Shown here: piece by piece, positions 14,561 through 25,145 of the stretch
Layout of the letters: each line of letters opens with the position of its first letter
How positions within the stretch are numbered: position 1 is the stretch's first letter
Source of the DNA: Chryseobacterium aureum
GTDB lineage: Bacteria; Bacteroidota; Bacteroidia; Flavobacteriales; Weeksellaceae
Length of the DNA: 64,000 nucleotides
NCBI RefSeq assembly: GCF_003971235.1
Contig: NZ_CP034661.1
Location: 1,364,001 to 1,428,000, forward strand
Direction: 5' to 3'
Made by a program: the position numbers and the translations under genes
The notes under the pieces: generated by a model
Told to the model about the DNA's origin: nothing
Seen by the model: only the letters and a program-made list of their open reading frames with translations
Database searches by the model: none

Positions 14561-17500
14561 CTATTGGTCTTTCAATATTCCTGCAATTTGTTTTACGTTG
14601 TCCTTAAGGGTTAAAATGTTATGGTGATCTGCAGAAATGGGATGTACAATGACTTCTTTATGGGTATATTGATCCCAATCATAATTAGATCCTACATGGT
14701 CTGCCATTACAGATTCCCCATTGATTTTTTCACTTTTATAGATCGCTTTAAAGAGTGAAATTCCTGTATTCAGTTTCTTTTTATCTGCTGGTTTATATGA
14801 GCGGCTAAATTTGTAATTATTAAATCTCACTTTCAATCTGCCTTTGAATTCCTTTTCATTATGCGGACGTAATTTTTCGCAAACATGATCTATTTGTTCG
14901 TCTACGCTGCCTTCAATAAATAAGTCATCAGGATTGAAGTTTTCTTTATCAAAATCAAAATTAAATCCAATCCCCTTACTGTCCCTGAAAAAATCAATCA
15001 GGGTCTTCAGCAATCTTTTAAACACCTTTCCTTCTTCTTCAGTTTCTCCATGTAATTCAGATTCCGGCTGTCCGTCAAAAATTAAGAGTTCTTCTACTTC
15101 AAATCCTTTTTCTTTCAACTGTAAAGCCATCTGATATGCTATTATTGCCCCGAAGGAATATCCGCCCAGTCGGTAAGGGCCATGCGGATCTACTTTTTGC
15201 ATTTCGTTAACAAATAATGTTACCATTTCCTCAAGAGATTCTGCAAGCTTTGATTCGTCATTCAGACCAGGGCTGTGAAACCCATATACAGGCTGATCAT
15301 TTCCCAGAGACTCGGTTAATCCTCCATACACATGGCACGTTCCTGATCCATCAGGTGTTAAAAACAGGATTTTTTTGTTTCCCGATTTTTGTAAAGGAAT
15401 CAGAATGTCATTATCAAATAAGCTTTTGGCATTCATATTGGCTGCCAACTGGAAAATTGTCGGGAATTCAAAGAGTAATGCCATCCTGATATCTGTATCA
15501 AATACTTTATTGATATGAGTAATAATTTTGAATGCCAATAAACTGTGTCCTCCCAATTCGAAAAAGTTATCATGGATTCCCACTTTTTCAATTCCCAGCA
15601 GTTCCTGCCATATTCTGGCCAGTTTTTCCTCGGTTTCTGTGGTTGGGGCAACATAGTCATTTGCAGATAATAGGGAAGCCTCTATTTCCGGCAATGCTTT
15701 TCTGTCCAGTTTACCATTGGAGGTCAGCGGCATTTCATCCAGTTTCATCCATAATCTCGGAACCATATATTCCGGAAGCGTTTCCTGCAATTGGGATTGT
15801 AAAGCTTCCTTATCCAGATCTCCTGCCAGAACTACATAAGCCACTAATTTCTTGTCACCATGCTCATCGGCTCTAGCCAAAACACAGGATTGTGTTACTT
15901 CCGGTAATCCTGATAATACATCTTCAATCTCGCCTAACTCAATACGGTGTCCCCTGATCTTCACCTGATTGTCTATCCTTCCGATAAACTCAATATTTCC
16001 ATCAGCCATCCAGCGGGCAAGATCACCTGTCTTATATATTCTTTCTCCTGCTTTGAAAGGATTGGCAATGAATCTCTCGTTGGTCAGTTCTTCATTATTC
16101 AGATAGCCTCTTGCCACCCCGGAACCTCCTATGCACAGTTCTCCGGCAACTCCTACCGGTAAAACAGTATCATTCTTATCCAGTATATATAGGGAAATAT
16201 TGCTGATAGCCTTTCCTATGTTTACTTTTTCCGAGCCTTTCAGTTTTTGAGCAGTAGCCCAAATGGCAGCTTCAGTAGGACCATACAAGTTCCATACGGT
16301 TGTACTTATGGCTGTAAGGCTATTTTTTAAGGATTCATTAATGGCTTCCCCGCCTGTTAAAACCGTTACCTTTTCCTTATTTTCCCAACTGCTGTCTATC
16401 AGCATTTGCCAGGTTGATGGGGTAGCTTGCATAAAATCAGGTGTATAAATTTCTATCGCTTTCTGAAGTTTATGGCCATCTCTTATGCTTAGCTTATCCA
16501 ATATAATCACTTTTGCTCCCAGGATTAATGGAGTGAACAGTTCCAGATAAAAAATATCGAACGTATAGGTTGTCACTGAAAGAAATGTTTTCATATTTTC
16601 CATTTCTAAACGGTCCACCATACCCAATAAGAAATTGGAAAGACTGCTATGAGCTATAGCAACTCCTTTAGGCTTTCCTGTACTTCCAGAGGTATAGATT
16701 ACGTAAGCAAGGTTAGAAGCAGAGGCTGCCCTTTCTATTTTGTCACCGGAGATGTCATCAAAACCACTCCAGTCATCTGTTAATACAATGATATCAACAG
16801 GATTTCTATCATAAGCAAAACCATTATCACTAAGCAGAAGCTTAATCCCCGAATCCTCCAGCATATACTCCTTACGGGCCTGGGGATAATCAGGATCAAT
16901 GGGAACATATGCCCCTCCGGATTTCAGAATTCCCAGAATACCGATAATCATCTCCACACTACGGTTCATGCTGATCCCTACAAGATCCTCTGCTGAGACT
17001 CCTTTTGCAATCAGGATCCGGGCAAGCTGGTTGGAACGCTCGTCCAGTTCTCTGTAAGTAAGGCTTCTCCCTTCATAAACAGCTGCTGTGGCATCAGGTG
17101 TAGTGGCAGCCTGCTCTTCAAACAGGTCAATTACCGTTTTATCTTCAGGATAGTCTGCGGCTGTATCGTTGAATGCTTCTAACAACTGATGTTTCTCTTC
17201 TACAGTGAGCAGGGACAGTTCCCCCACAAGGGTAGCCGGGGAAGCAACTATCGATTGTAAGAGTTCCTGGTAATGGATAAACATGCTTCGGATTGTTTCT
17301 TCCCTGAAAAGATCTTTACAGTAGTTCATATTCACAGAAAAACCAGAGGCGCTTTCTTCTATGGTAATGGTAAGATCAAATTTAGAGGTCTGCTGCTCCT
17401 GCGATTCATAATTGCGTAAGCTAAGCCCATCAAGCTCTATTTCTACTGAATCCGGGGTGTTCTGCAATACAAACATCACCTGGAACAAAGGCGTAACACT

Positions 17501-20500
17501 CATATCACGAGTCCTTGCAACACGCTCTACTACCTTCTCAAAAGGAACCTGCTGGTGGTCGTAAGCCTCCAATGTCGTATGCCTGATATCTTGCAGGAAA
17601 TCACGGAAAGACTTCTCCCCGGCAACCTGGCTGCGAAGGGCCAACGTATTGACAAAGAAACCGATCATCCCTTCAAGCTCTTTGCGCGTACGGTTAGCAA
17701 CAGGGGTGCCCACACAGATGTCTTCCTGACCGCTGTACCGGCTCAGCAGAACCTTGAAGGCTCCCAGAAGGGTCATGAACACAGTAACACCTTCCTCTCT
17801 GCTTAAAGAACTGATCCCCGCACTCAGACTGCCATCCAGTTCAAAGGAAAGACTCGCCCCGGAAAAACTCTGCAATGCAGGACGACGGTAATCCGTAGGT
17901 AATTCTAAAACTTTTACATCTTTCAATTGATCTTCCCAGTAGGATAACTGCCTGTCAAGGACTGCGCCTTCAAGATTATTCCGCTGCCATAAAGCATAAT
18001 CAACGTATTGCAGAGACAATGGCATTAATCCGGATTCCTTACCCGAAACATAAGAGTGGTACAGTTCTACAAACTCACCTATCAATATCCCCTGAGACCA
18101 GCCGTCACTGGAAATATGATGAAAGACTCCGGCCAGCACATATTCATTCCCTCCAAGATCATACAGGCACGAACGGAACATATAATCCCTGCTCAAATCA
18201 AAGGGAGCGGATAAAAATGCCTGCAAGTCACCGGGTAAGACTGAAACATCAGCAGCGATATCCTGATAAGAAAGCCCCCAGTCATCTGCCGCAAGCACTT
18301 CCTGATACCCAACACCTTCATCAGAATGGATAACGGTACGAAGTACTTCATGGCGGTTAACAATTTCTTTCAGGCTTAAGAAAAGAGCCTCCCTGTCAAG
18401 GTCTCCGGAAAGCCTTAATGCAAAAGGAATATGATACTCCACACTTCCCTGAAGACGGTCTAAAAACCATAACCGTTCCTGGCTGAAGGACAAAGGAATC
18501 CTGGCTGGTCTTTCTTCAACTTTTATAATTTCCGGCAGAAAAATACCTTTTTCCTGTTTCTGCAGGTGACTTCCCAAATTCCCTATAGTTGTATGAACAA
18601 AGACATCACGAATGGTAACTTCTACATCCAGCTCTTTTCGTATCATTGATACTAAACGGGTGGCCAATAAACTATGCCCGCCAAGTTCGAAGAAGTTATC
18701 ATGGATTCCCACTTTTTCCACTCCCAGCAGCTCCTGCCAGATCACGGCTAATCTTTCTTCGGTTTCTGTTCTTGGGGCAATGTAGGCTTTTGTAGATAAG
18801 GCTGAAGAATCTATGTCCGGTAATGCCTTCCTATCCAGTTTACCATTGGAAGTTAACGGCATCTCATCCAGTTCTACCCATAATCTGGGAACCATATATT
18901 CTGGAAGGATTTCCTCTAATTGGGATTGTAAAAGTTCCTTATCCGGAGCGTTATCCTTCACCACGTAAGCAACCAGCCTGCTCTTCCCTTCACTATCCTG
19001 CTTTGCCAGAACACAGGATTGAGTTACTCCCGGTAATCCTGACAATACGTTCTCAATTTCACCCAGTTCAATACGGTACCCTCTTATCTTTACCTGGTTG
19101 TCCTTTCTTCCTAAAAACTCAATATTTCCACCAGGCAGCCAACGGGCAAGATCTCCCGTTTTATACATTCTTTCTCCTTTTCTGAAAGGATTAGAAGTGA
19201 ATCTGTCTTTAGTTAATTCTTCATTATTCAGATAACCTCTTGCTACTCCGAAACCAGAAATGAACAATTCTCCTACGGCACCCATTGGCAATAATTTACC
19301 ATCCGGGCCCAGGATATACATCTGTGTATTGGCTACCGGACGGCCAATATCTGATGGCATAGTATCTTCTTTTAGCTCATGCTCACTGGATGTTATGGTT
19401 GTTTCTGTAGGACCAAATTCATTGATAATTCTGATGCCTTTATCTCCCCATTTCTTATAGATTTCCCGGTCAAATACATCTCCCCCGCTAATTATTCGTT
19501 TCAGACAGTTTCCTTCCACATAAGGAAGTTCTCTCAAAAATGACGGTACTGCGTGTAAGTGCGTAATCTTTTTTTCTACCAGCAACTGAACGACCTTTTC
19601 TACATTCAGGAGTTTTTCTTTAGGTACGACATGTAGAACTGCCCCGTTCAGCAATGGAACAAAAATCTGTTCTACCGACGGATCAAAAGAAAAGCTGAAA
19701 AACAATAAGAACTGGTCTTCAGTTGTAACCTGGTAAAAATCTTTTTGGCAGTAAAGGAAATTGGATATATTTCTATGCTCTATCATAACCCCTTTTGGTC
19801 TTCCTGTACTGCCCGAGGTATAAATGATATAAGCCAGATTATCCGGTGAAGATTTTCTTTGCAGTCTGCTGACTTCGTGCTTCCCTATCCTACTATTCCA
19901 TTCTGTATCCAATAAAATAATATCCAGATTGGCTGTATTTGTAAAGATGCCTGTACAATTTTCGGAGCTGAGTAAAACTTTAATTTTTGAATCTTCCAGC
20001 ATATAGCTGATACGGGATTCCGGATAATCTGGATCTATCGGAACATAAGCGGCTCCTGCTTTCAGAATTCCCAGGATCCCTACAATCATTTCCAGGCTTC
20101 GTTCCACGGAGATTCCTACCAGATCTTCTACGGAGACCCCTTTATCAACCAGGTAGTGAGCCAGCTGATTTGATTTCTCATCCAGCTCCCTGTATGTCAT
20201 TTGCTTATCCTCATACACTACGGCAACTGTTTCAGGGGATTTTGTTACCTGCTCTTCAAAAAGATCAACGATTGTTCTGTCTTTCGGATAGTCTACTTCG
20301 GTATCATTAAAAACTTCCACTAACTGATGGGTTTCTTCTTTCGTCAGAATGGATAGTTCCTCTACTGTTGTTTGTGAGGAATTATCCATATGCATGAGCA
20401 GTGTCTGCAGTGCTTCTTCCATATAGAATGCCACAGCAGACGGATCTATTCCTACCGCAGAAGATATATCGAAGGTTAATCCAAAAGTATTTCCATAATC

Positions 20501-23500
20501 TTCTACAGCAAGGTTAACCGGATAATTTGTTCTTTCTGTAGCGAGTAAGGATTTTACCCCTGTATCAAGAAGGGTATCTAAACTTTGAGCTGATTTGTCT
20601 TTTGCCTGATGGCGATAATTAAATAAGGCGCTGAACATGGGGATATCATTAGGAATCCCGCTCCAGTTATGGATATTTGACAAAGGAGTATGCTCATGAT
20701 CTAAAAGTGATTGTAAGCGGCTCTTGGTCTGATTAATGTAAGAAGGTATATCACCTTTGAGATCCAATAATAAAGGTAATGTATTCAGAAACAAGCCCAG
20801 GGAAGATTCCGAGCTTCCGGATCCCTGAAGCCTTCCCATAAGTACAGAACCAAACAGGGCATAAGCGGAACCGCTGCATCTTCCTACCACAAGGCCAAAA
20901 GCGGCATGAAACACCACAGCAGGGCTCATCTGCAGATCTTTTGACAATTTTATAATACCATCACCTAATTCCGGGGACAGCATTGTTTTTGAGGAAACAA
21001 CATTGATGCTGCCATCCATCTTATTACTTGATAAATTAAAGGGATAAGTAGGAGATTCAATGTTTTGGAAAAGCTCACTAAAGTACGTTTTACTTGTATT
21101 CAATTTCTCCTTATTCAGGGTATGTCCTATAAAATCCCTGTATAAAGCCGGGGTTGGAAGCAGGTCTGCACGTCCTGACAGATAAAGTTCAATCTCCTCT
21201 ATCATTTTGACTCTTCCTATACGGTCCGTCATCAAATGATGATAATAAATAACAGCATAATATGAATCATTGGCTGCATCATTAGCTACTTTTACCTCTA
21301 ATATGGGTGCTTTTGAAAGGTCTATCCATAAATTTTTATGTTCAACCAATTGCTGTACCTGTGGTAAAATTTCCTGAGTTTTATCTGTTACCAATTCCTC
21401 TACATTCAATTCTGCTTCCTGTAATACTACCTGAACTGTTTTAGAAAGTCCTTCATTTACCACACATGTACGCAGCACATCATGGCGATTGATCACAAAC
21501 CTGATGGCCTCCATAAATTCTGAACGTTTTTCTAAGGATGGAAAAGATAATAAAATAGGTAATACATAAGGATCACCTGTATTTCTATCGCTCATCAGGT
21601 GGTGGAAATAAATTCCTTCCTGCAAAGGAGACAGAGGATAGATGTCCTGAATATTGGGTGCTCCTCCGGGAACATGATCCATGATGATATCCAGCTCTTT
21701 CTGACTTAAATCCACAAGGGTAACCATTGAAGGAGTGATATAGCCGGTACCTTTTACAATTCCGTTTTCCGGCACTTTGTATCCTTCTTCGGTAGAAGTT
21801 AACTTCGTAGTCAAGTGTGCTATGGTGGGATCTGTATAAAACTCTCCAATATTTACGGTATAGCCCAGCTTTCGTATTCTGGCAATCAGGCGGATTGATA
21901 ATAAACTTTGACCGCCCAACTCGAAGAAATTGTCATAGATACCTACCTTTTCAACTCCCAAAAGGTTCTGCCAAATCTCGGCCAGTCTCTCCTCTATTTC
22001 TGTTCTTGGAGCCACGTAGGTTTTCGTAGCTAAAGTGGCGGAATCTATATCCGGCAATGCTTTTCTGTCAAGCTTACCATTGATAGTAAGGGGCATCTCA
22101 TCCAATTTTACCCAAAGCCTTGGGACCATATATTCCGGCAGAGTTTCCTGCAATTGGGATTGTAAAGTCTCTTTATCCCAATCTCCTTTCACAACTGCAT
22201 AGGCCACCAGCCTTCTGTCACCATATTCATCTTCCCTGGCTACCACGCAGGACTGTCTTACTCCCGGTAATCCGGACAGTATATTCTCTATCTCACCCAG
22301 CTCAATACGATAGCCATTAACTTTTACCTGATCATCTTTCCTTCCTAAAAACTCTATACTGCCATCAGGCAGCCATTTCGCCAAATCACCTGTCTTATAT
22401 AAACGTTCTCCTGCTCTGAATGGATTGGAAATAAATTTTTCATGGGTCAATTCTTCCCGGTTTAAGTATCCCCGCGTCACCTGGGCTCCTCCTATACATA
22501 ATTCGCCAACCGAACCTATGGTTACTAAATTACCATGGGGATTGAGTATATAAATCTGAGTATTTGATATGGGATGACCTATGGTAATATTTTCCATTGA
22601 TCCGTAATGAGTAATCTCAGAAACAACGCATCCTATGGTAGCCTCAGTAGGGCCATATTCATTGAATAATCTTGCGGACGGATGCAGGGTGCCCAAATTT
22701 TTTAAGTCTGAATGGGTCAATTGTTCCCCCCCTATAATGTAACATTGTATGTTTGAATTATCCAGCTCCCTGAAAAAGGACAAATGGGCCGGGGTTAATT
22801 TGATGGAATTGATTGCTTCATTGGAAACCACCTCTGCAAAAACATCCCCCACATTATGATCCTTGTAAATATATAATGCCCCTCCTGTTAACAGAGTCAG
22901 GTAAATACTTGTCTGTGTTAAATCAAAGGATAAAGAGCTGAATAAAGGAAAGCTATAGCGATCATCATTGGTTCTGTAACTATCGATGGAATGTAACAGG
23001 TAATTGGTGAGATTCTTATGCTCCACCATCACTCCTTTGGGTTTTCCTGTACTCCCTGAAGTATAAATGATATACGCTAAATTCTCCGGTGACGGTTTAT
23101 ATTCTGTCTTAGCTGTACCTTTTTCCAAAGACTCAAACTGAGTATCAATAGCCAATACAGGTATTTCGTAATCTGATACGTCCGATACGCTTTCCGAATC
23201 TGTTATTAACAGCTTGGCTTTGGCATCTTCGATAATAAATTTTTTCCTGACAGATGGATATGTTTTATCAATGGGTAAATAACATGCCCCTGATTTTAGG
23301 ATTCCAATTATTGAAATAACTGACCATATACTGCGGTCCAATAAAATACCCACAATATCTTCCGGTACTACTCCGCATTGTATTCTGAGATAATAGGCCA
23401 GCTGATTTGATTTTTCATCCAATTCCCCATAGGTAAGGCTTTCTCCATCACAAACCAAAGCTACAGCGTCCGGATTCTGTGCCACCTGTGCTTCAAAGAG

Positions 23501-25123
23501 ATCAACTACCGTTTTATCTTTAGGGTAGTCTACTGCGGTATCATTGAATTCCTTCAACAAACGGTGTTCTTCTTCTCCAGTAAGCATCGACAGGTTGGCG
23601 GTCTGTGAGGAAGGTGCGGCAACAATCGATTTTAACAGCTCCTGATAATCTGCGAACATGCGTTGAATTGTTTCTGCCTTGAACAGATCTGTACAGTAAT
23701 TTATACCGACATGAAATCCCTGAGCAGTTTCGCTCACGGTAAGCGTCAAATCGAATTGTGCGGTATGCAGCTGCCGTTCTCCGTAACCAGACAACGTAAG
23801 CCCTTCTATTTCTTTAATTTCTGTATTTTCAGAATCTAACACATTCTGTAACAAAAACATTACCTGGAATATAGGGTTTACACGGGTATCCCTTGTCTTA
23901 ACCACGCGGTTTACAATCTTCTCAAAAGGAACCTGCTGATGGTCGTACGCATCTAAAGTCGTTTGCTTTACCGCATGTAAAAGCTCCCGGAAAGAGGCCT
24001 CCTCCTTAACCTGAGTACGAAGCGGTAAGGTGTTCACGAAGAAACCAATCATATTTTCCAGTTCTTTCTGGGTACGGTTGGCAACTGAAGTCCCTACACA
24101 GATATCCTCCTGCCCGCTGTACCTGTTCAACAGCACTTTAAAGGCAGCTAACAGCGTCATAAAAACGGTGACCCCTTCTTCCCGGCTCAAAGAGTTGATA
24201 TCTGTACTCAGAGCACTGTCTAATGTAAAAGAAAGGGTATCGCCAGAGACGGTACGTCCGGCAGGACGTGCATAATCTTTAGGTAACTCTAAAACACTTA
24301 CTCCTTCCAGCTGGCACTCCCAGTAGGATAACTGCCTGTCAATAACCTCACCTTCTATATACTCTCTCTGCCACATTGCATAATCTGCATACTGTAGAGA
24401 GAGCGGAAGCAAACCTGTTTCTCTTCCGGAAACATAGGAGCGGTAAAGCTGAATAAAATCCCGAATCAATATGTTTTGAGACCAGCCATCACTGGAAATA
24501 TGATGGAATACTCCTGCCAGCACATATTCATTACCTCCAAGATCATACAGGCATGAACGGAACATATAATCTGAACTCAGATCGAAAGGGACTGACAGAA
24601 AAGATTTCAATTCTTCTTTCAGCACAACAGGATCCTTAGCCATCTCTTTAAAAGAAAGTTCCCAATCACCAGGTGGAAGTACTTTCTGATATCCTACTCC
24701 TTCTTCTGAGTAGATAACGGTACGGAGTATTTCATGACGGTTAACGGTCTCTTTAAGACTTAGATACAGGGCTTTTTTATCTAAATCACCTGAAAGCCTA
24801 AGGGCAAAAGGAATATGATATTCCACACTCCCATACAGTCTGTCCAGAAACCACAACCGTTCCTGACCAAAGGATAAGGGAATATGTTCATGCAGATTTC
24901 TGTCATATCCTTTTATTTTTTCATAGGATGCAGTAAGTGAAGGACGATTTCTTTTCTTATACCTGTTTAAGTAATCGACTATATCTGCTTTATTATTTTT
25001 TAAAACACCTAAGAAATCAGCATCTATTTTTTTGTTTTCAGATTTTATAACTAAACCTCCCTCTTTTAGTTTTACGGATATTCCTAATGTCTTTGCTTTT
25101 TCTAATATTTCAAAAACTTCCAT
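14561..25123 (-). CDS. NRPS, three modules plus thioesterase (Asn-X-Gly), terminal subunit
   Basis: 3520 aa. Order with approximate residues: TubC-type docking domain (1-55, basic); LCL-type C (80-, HHISSDGWS near 207); A1 (541-1020); PCP (near 1070); dual E/C-type C (1158-, IYPLSPLQEGIYFHHL, HHLMTDR); A2 (1620-2100); PCP (near 2147); LCL-type C (2214-, HHISSDGWS near 2337); A3 (2667-3140); PCP (near 3187); type I thioesterase (3237-3520, GGYSFG near 3322, Asp in LLIFDGQP, His in SADHHNIL). Ten-residue codes aligned by eye to GrsA: A1 DLTKIGEIGK (Asn), A2 DPEHIGEITK (unassigned), A3 DILQLGLIWK (Gly). The thioesterase marks this as the last subunit, releasing or cyclising the peptide. Its third C domain and A N-core are nearly identical to the start of the 3282-aa protein. 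Confidence 0.95.
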   Translation of the reverse strand: MEVFEILEKAKTLGISVKLKEGGLVIKSENKKIDADFLGVLKNNKADIVDYLNRYKKRNRPSLTASYEKIKGYDRNLHEHIPLSFGQERLWFLDRLYGSVEYHIPFALRLSGDLDKKALYLSLKETVNRHEILRTVIYSEEGVGYQKVLPPGDWELSFKEMAKDPVVLKEELKSFLSVPFDLSSDYMFRSCLYDLGGNEYVLAGVFHHISSDGWSQNILIRDFIQLYRSYVSGRETGLLPLSLQYADYAMWQREYIEGEVIDRQLSYWECQLEGVSVLELPKDYARPAGRTVSGDTLSFTLDSALSTDINSLSREEGVTVFMTLLAAFKVLLNRYSGQEDICVGTSVANRTQKELENMIGFFVNTLPLRTQVKEEASFRELLHAVKQTTLDAYDHQQVPFEKIVNRVVKTRDTRVNPIFQVMFLLQNVLDSENTEIKEIEGLTLSGYGERQLHTAQFDLTLTVSETAQGFHVGINYCTDLFKAETIQRMFADYQELLKSIVAAPSSQTANLSMLTGEEEHRLLKEFNDTAVDYPKDKTVVDLFEAQVAQNPDAVALVCDGESLTYGELDEKSNQLAYYLRIQCGVVPEDIVGILLDRSIWSVISIIGILKSGACYLPIDKTYPSVRKKFIIEDAKAKLLITDSESVSDVSDYEIPVLAIDTQFESLEKGTAKTEYKPSPENLAYIIYTSGSTGKPKGVMVEHKNLTNYLLHSIDSYRTNDDRYSFPLFSSLSFDLTQTSIYLTLLTGGALYIYKDHNVGDVFAEVVSNEAINSIKLTPAHLSFFRELDNSNIQCYIIGGEQLTHSDLKNLGTLHPSARLFNEYGPTEATIGCVVSEITHYGSMENITIGHPISNTQIYILNPHGNLVTIGSVGELCIGGAQVTRGYLNREELTHEKFISNPFRAGERLYKTGDLAKWLPDGSIEFLGRKDDQVKVNGYRIELGEIENILSGLPGVRQSCVVAREDEYGDRRLVAYAVVKGDWDKETLQSQLQETLPEYMVPRLWVKLDEMPLTINGKLDRKALPDIDSATLATKTYVAPRTEIEERLAEIWQNLLGVEKVGIYDNFFELGGQSLLSIRLIARIRKLGYTVNIGEFYTDPTIAHLTTKLTSTEEGYKVPENGIVKGTGYITPSMVTLVDLSQKELDIIMDHVPGGAPNIQDIYPLSPLQEGIYFHHLMSDRNTGDPYVLPILLSFPSLEKRSEFMEAIRFVINRHDVLRTCVVNEGLSKTVQVVLQEAELNVEELVTDKTQEILPQVQQLVEHKNLWIDLSKAPILEVKVANDAANDSYYAVIYYHHLMTDRIGRVKMIEEIELYLSGRADLLPTPALYRDFIGHTLNKEKLNTSKTYFSELFQNIESPTYPFNLSSNKMDGSINVVSSKTMLSPELGDGIIKLSKDLQMSPAVVFHAAFGLVVGRCSGSAYALFGSVLMGRLQGSGSSESSLGLFLNTLPLLLDLKGDIPSYINQTKSRLQSLLDHEHTPLSNIHNWSGIPNDIPMFSALFNYRHQAKDKSAQSLDTLLDTGVKSLLATERTNYPVNLAVEDYGNTFGLTFDISSAVGIDPSAVAFYMEEALQTLLMHMDNSSQTTVEELSILTKEETHQLVEVFNDTEVDYPKDRTIVDLFEEQVTKSPETVAVVYEDKQMTYRELDEKSNQLAHYLVDKGVSVEDLVGISVERSLEMIVGILGILKAGAAYVPIDPDYPESRISYMLEDSKIKVLLSSENCTGIFTNTANLDIILLDTEWNSRIGKHEVSRLQRKSSPDNLAYIIYTSGSTGRPKGVMIEHRNISNFLYCQKDFYQVTTEDQFLLFFSFSFDPSVEQIFVPLLNGAVLHVVPKEKLLNVEKVVQLLVEKKITHLHAVPSFLRELPYVEGNCLKRIISGGDVFDREIYKKWGDKGIRIINEFGPTETTITSSEHELKEDTMPSDIGRPVANTQMYILGPDGKLLPMGAVGELFISGFGVARGYLNNEELTKDRFTSNPFRKGERMYKTGDLARWLPGGNIEFLGRKDNQVKIRGYRIELGEIENVLSGLPGVTQSCVLAKQDSEGKSRLVAYVVKDNAPDKELLQSQLEEILPEYMVPRLWVELDEMPLTSNGKLDRKALPDIDSSALSTKAYIAPRTETEERLAVIWQELLGVEKVGIHDNFFELGGHSLLATRLVSMIRKELDVEVTIRDVFVHTTIGNLGSHLQKQEKGIFLPEIIKVEERPARIPLSFSQERLWFLDRLQGSVEYHIPFALRLSGDLDREALFLSLKEIVNRHEVLRTVIHSDEGVGYQEVLAADDWGLSYQDIAADVSVLPGDLQAFLSAPFDLSRDYMFRSCLYDLGGNEYVLAGVFHHISSDGWSQGILIGEFVELYHSYVSGKESGLMPLSLQYVDYALWQRNNLEGAVLDRQLSYWEDQLKDVKVLELPTDYRRPALQSFSGASLSFELDGSLSAGISSLSREEGVTVFMTLLGAFKVLLSRYSGQEDICVGTPVANRTRKELEGMIGFFVNTLALRSQVAGEKSFRDFLQDIRHTTLEAYDHQQVPFEKVVERVARTRDMSVTPLFQVMFVLQNTPDSVEIELDGLSLRNYESQEQQTSKFDLTITIEESASGFSVNMNYCKDLFREETIRSMFIHYQELLQSIVASPATLVGELSLLTVEEKHQLLEAFNDTAADYPEDKTVIDLFEEQAATTPDATAAVYEGRSLTYRELDERSNQLARILIAKGVSAEDLVGISMNRSVEMIIGILGILKSGGAYVPIDPDYPQARKEYMLEDSGIKLLLSDNGFAYDRNPVDIIVLTDDWSGFDDISGDKIERAASASNLAYVIYTSGSTGKPKGVAIAHSSLSNFLLGMVDRLEMENMKTFLSVTTYTFDIFYLELFTPLILGAKVIILDKLSIRDGHKLQKAIEIYTPDFMQATPSTWQMLIDSSWENKEKVTVLTGGEAINESLKNSLTAISTTVWNLYGPTEAAIWATAQKLKGSEKVNIGKAISNISLYILDKNDTVLPVGVAGELCIGGSGVARGYLNNEELTNERFIANPFKAGERIYKTGDLARWMADGNIEFIGRIDNQVKIRGHRIELGEIEDVLSGLPEVTQSCVLARADEHGDKKLVAYVVLAGDLDKEALQSQLQETLPEYMVPRLWMKLDEMPLTSNGKLDRKALPEIEASLLSANDYVAPTTETEEKLARIWQELLGIEKVGIHDNFFELGGHSLLAFKIITHINKVFDTDIRMALLFEFPTIFQLAANMNAKSLFDNDILIPLQKSGNKKILFLTPDGSGTCHVYGGLTESLGNDQPVYGFHSPGLNDESKLAESLEEMVTLFVNEMQKVDPHGPYRLGGYSFGAIIAYQMALQLKEKGFEVEELLIFDGQPESELHGETEEEGKVFKRLLKTLIDFFRDSKGIGFNFDFDKENFNPDDLFIEGSVDEQIDHVCEKLRPHNEKEFKGRLKVRFNNYKFSRSYKPADKKKLNTGISLFKAIYKSEKINGESVMADHVGSNYDWDQYTHKEVIVHPISADHHNILTLKDNVKQIAGILKDQ
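16662..18481. repeat. NRPS internal repeat B, copy 1 (C plus A N-core)
   Basis: 1820 bases nearly identical to 32914-34733, with only scattered single-base differences seen by eye. It encodes the C domain and the A-domain N-terminal core of the Gly module. Similarity stops abruptly on one side inside the A3 motif (TSGSTGKPKGV) and on the other just before the C-domain start (SFSQERLW). Confidence 0.9.
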
Positions 25124-25145
25124 TTTTTATTGTACTCTTATTATT

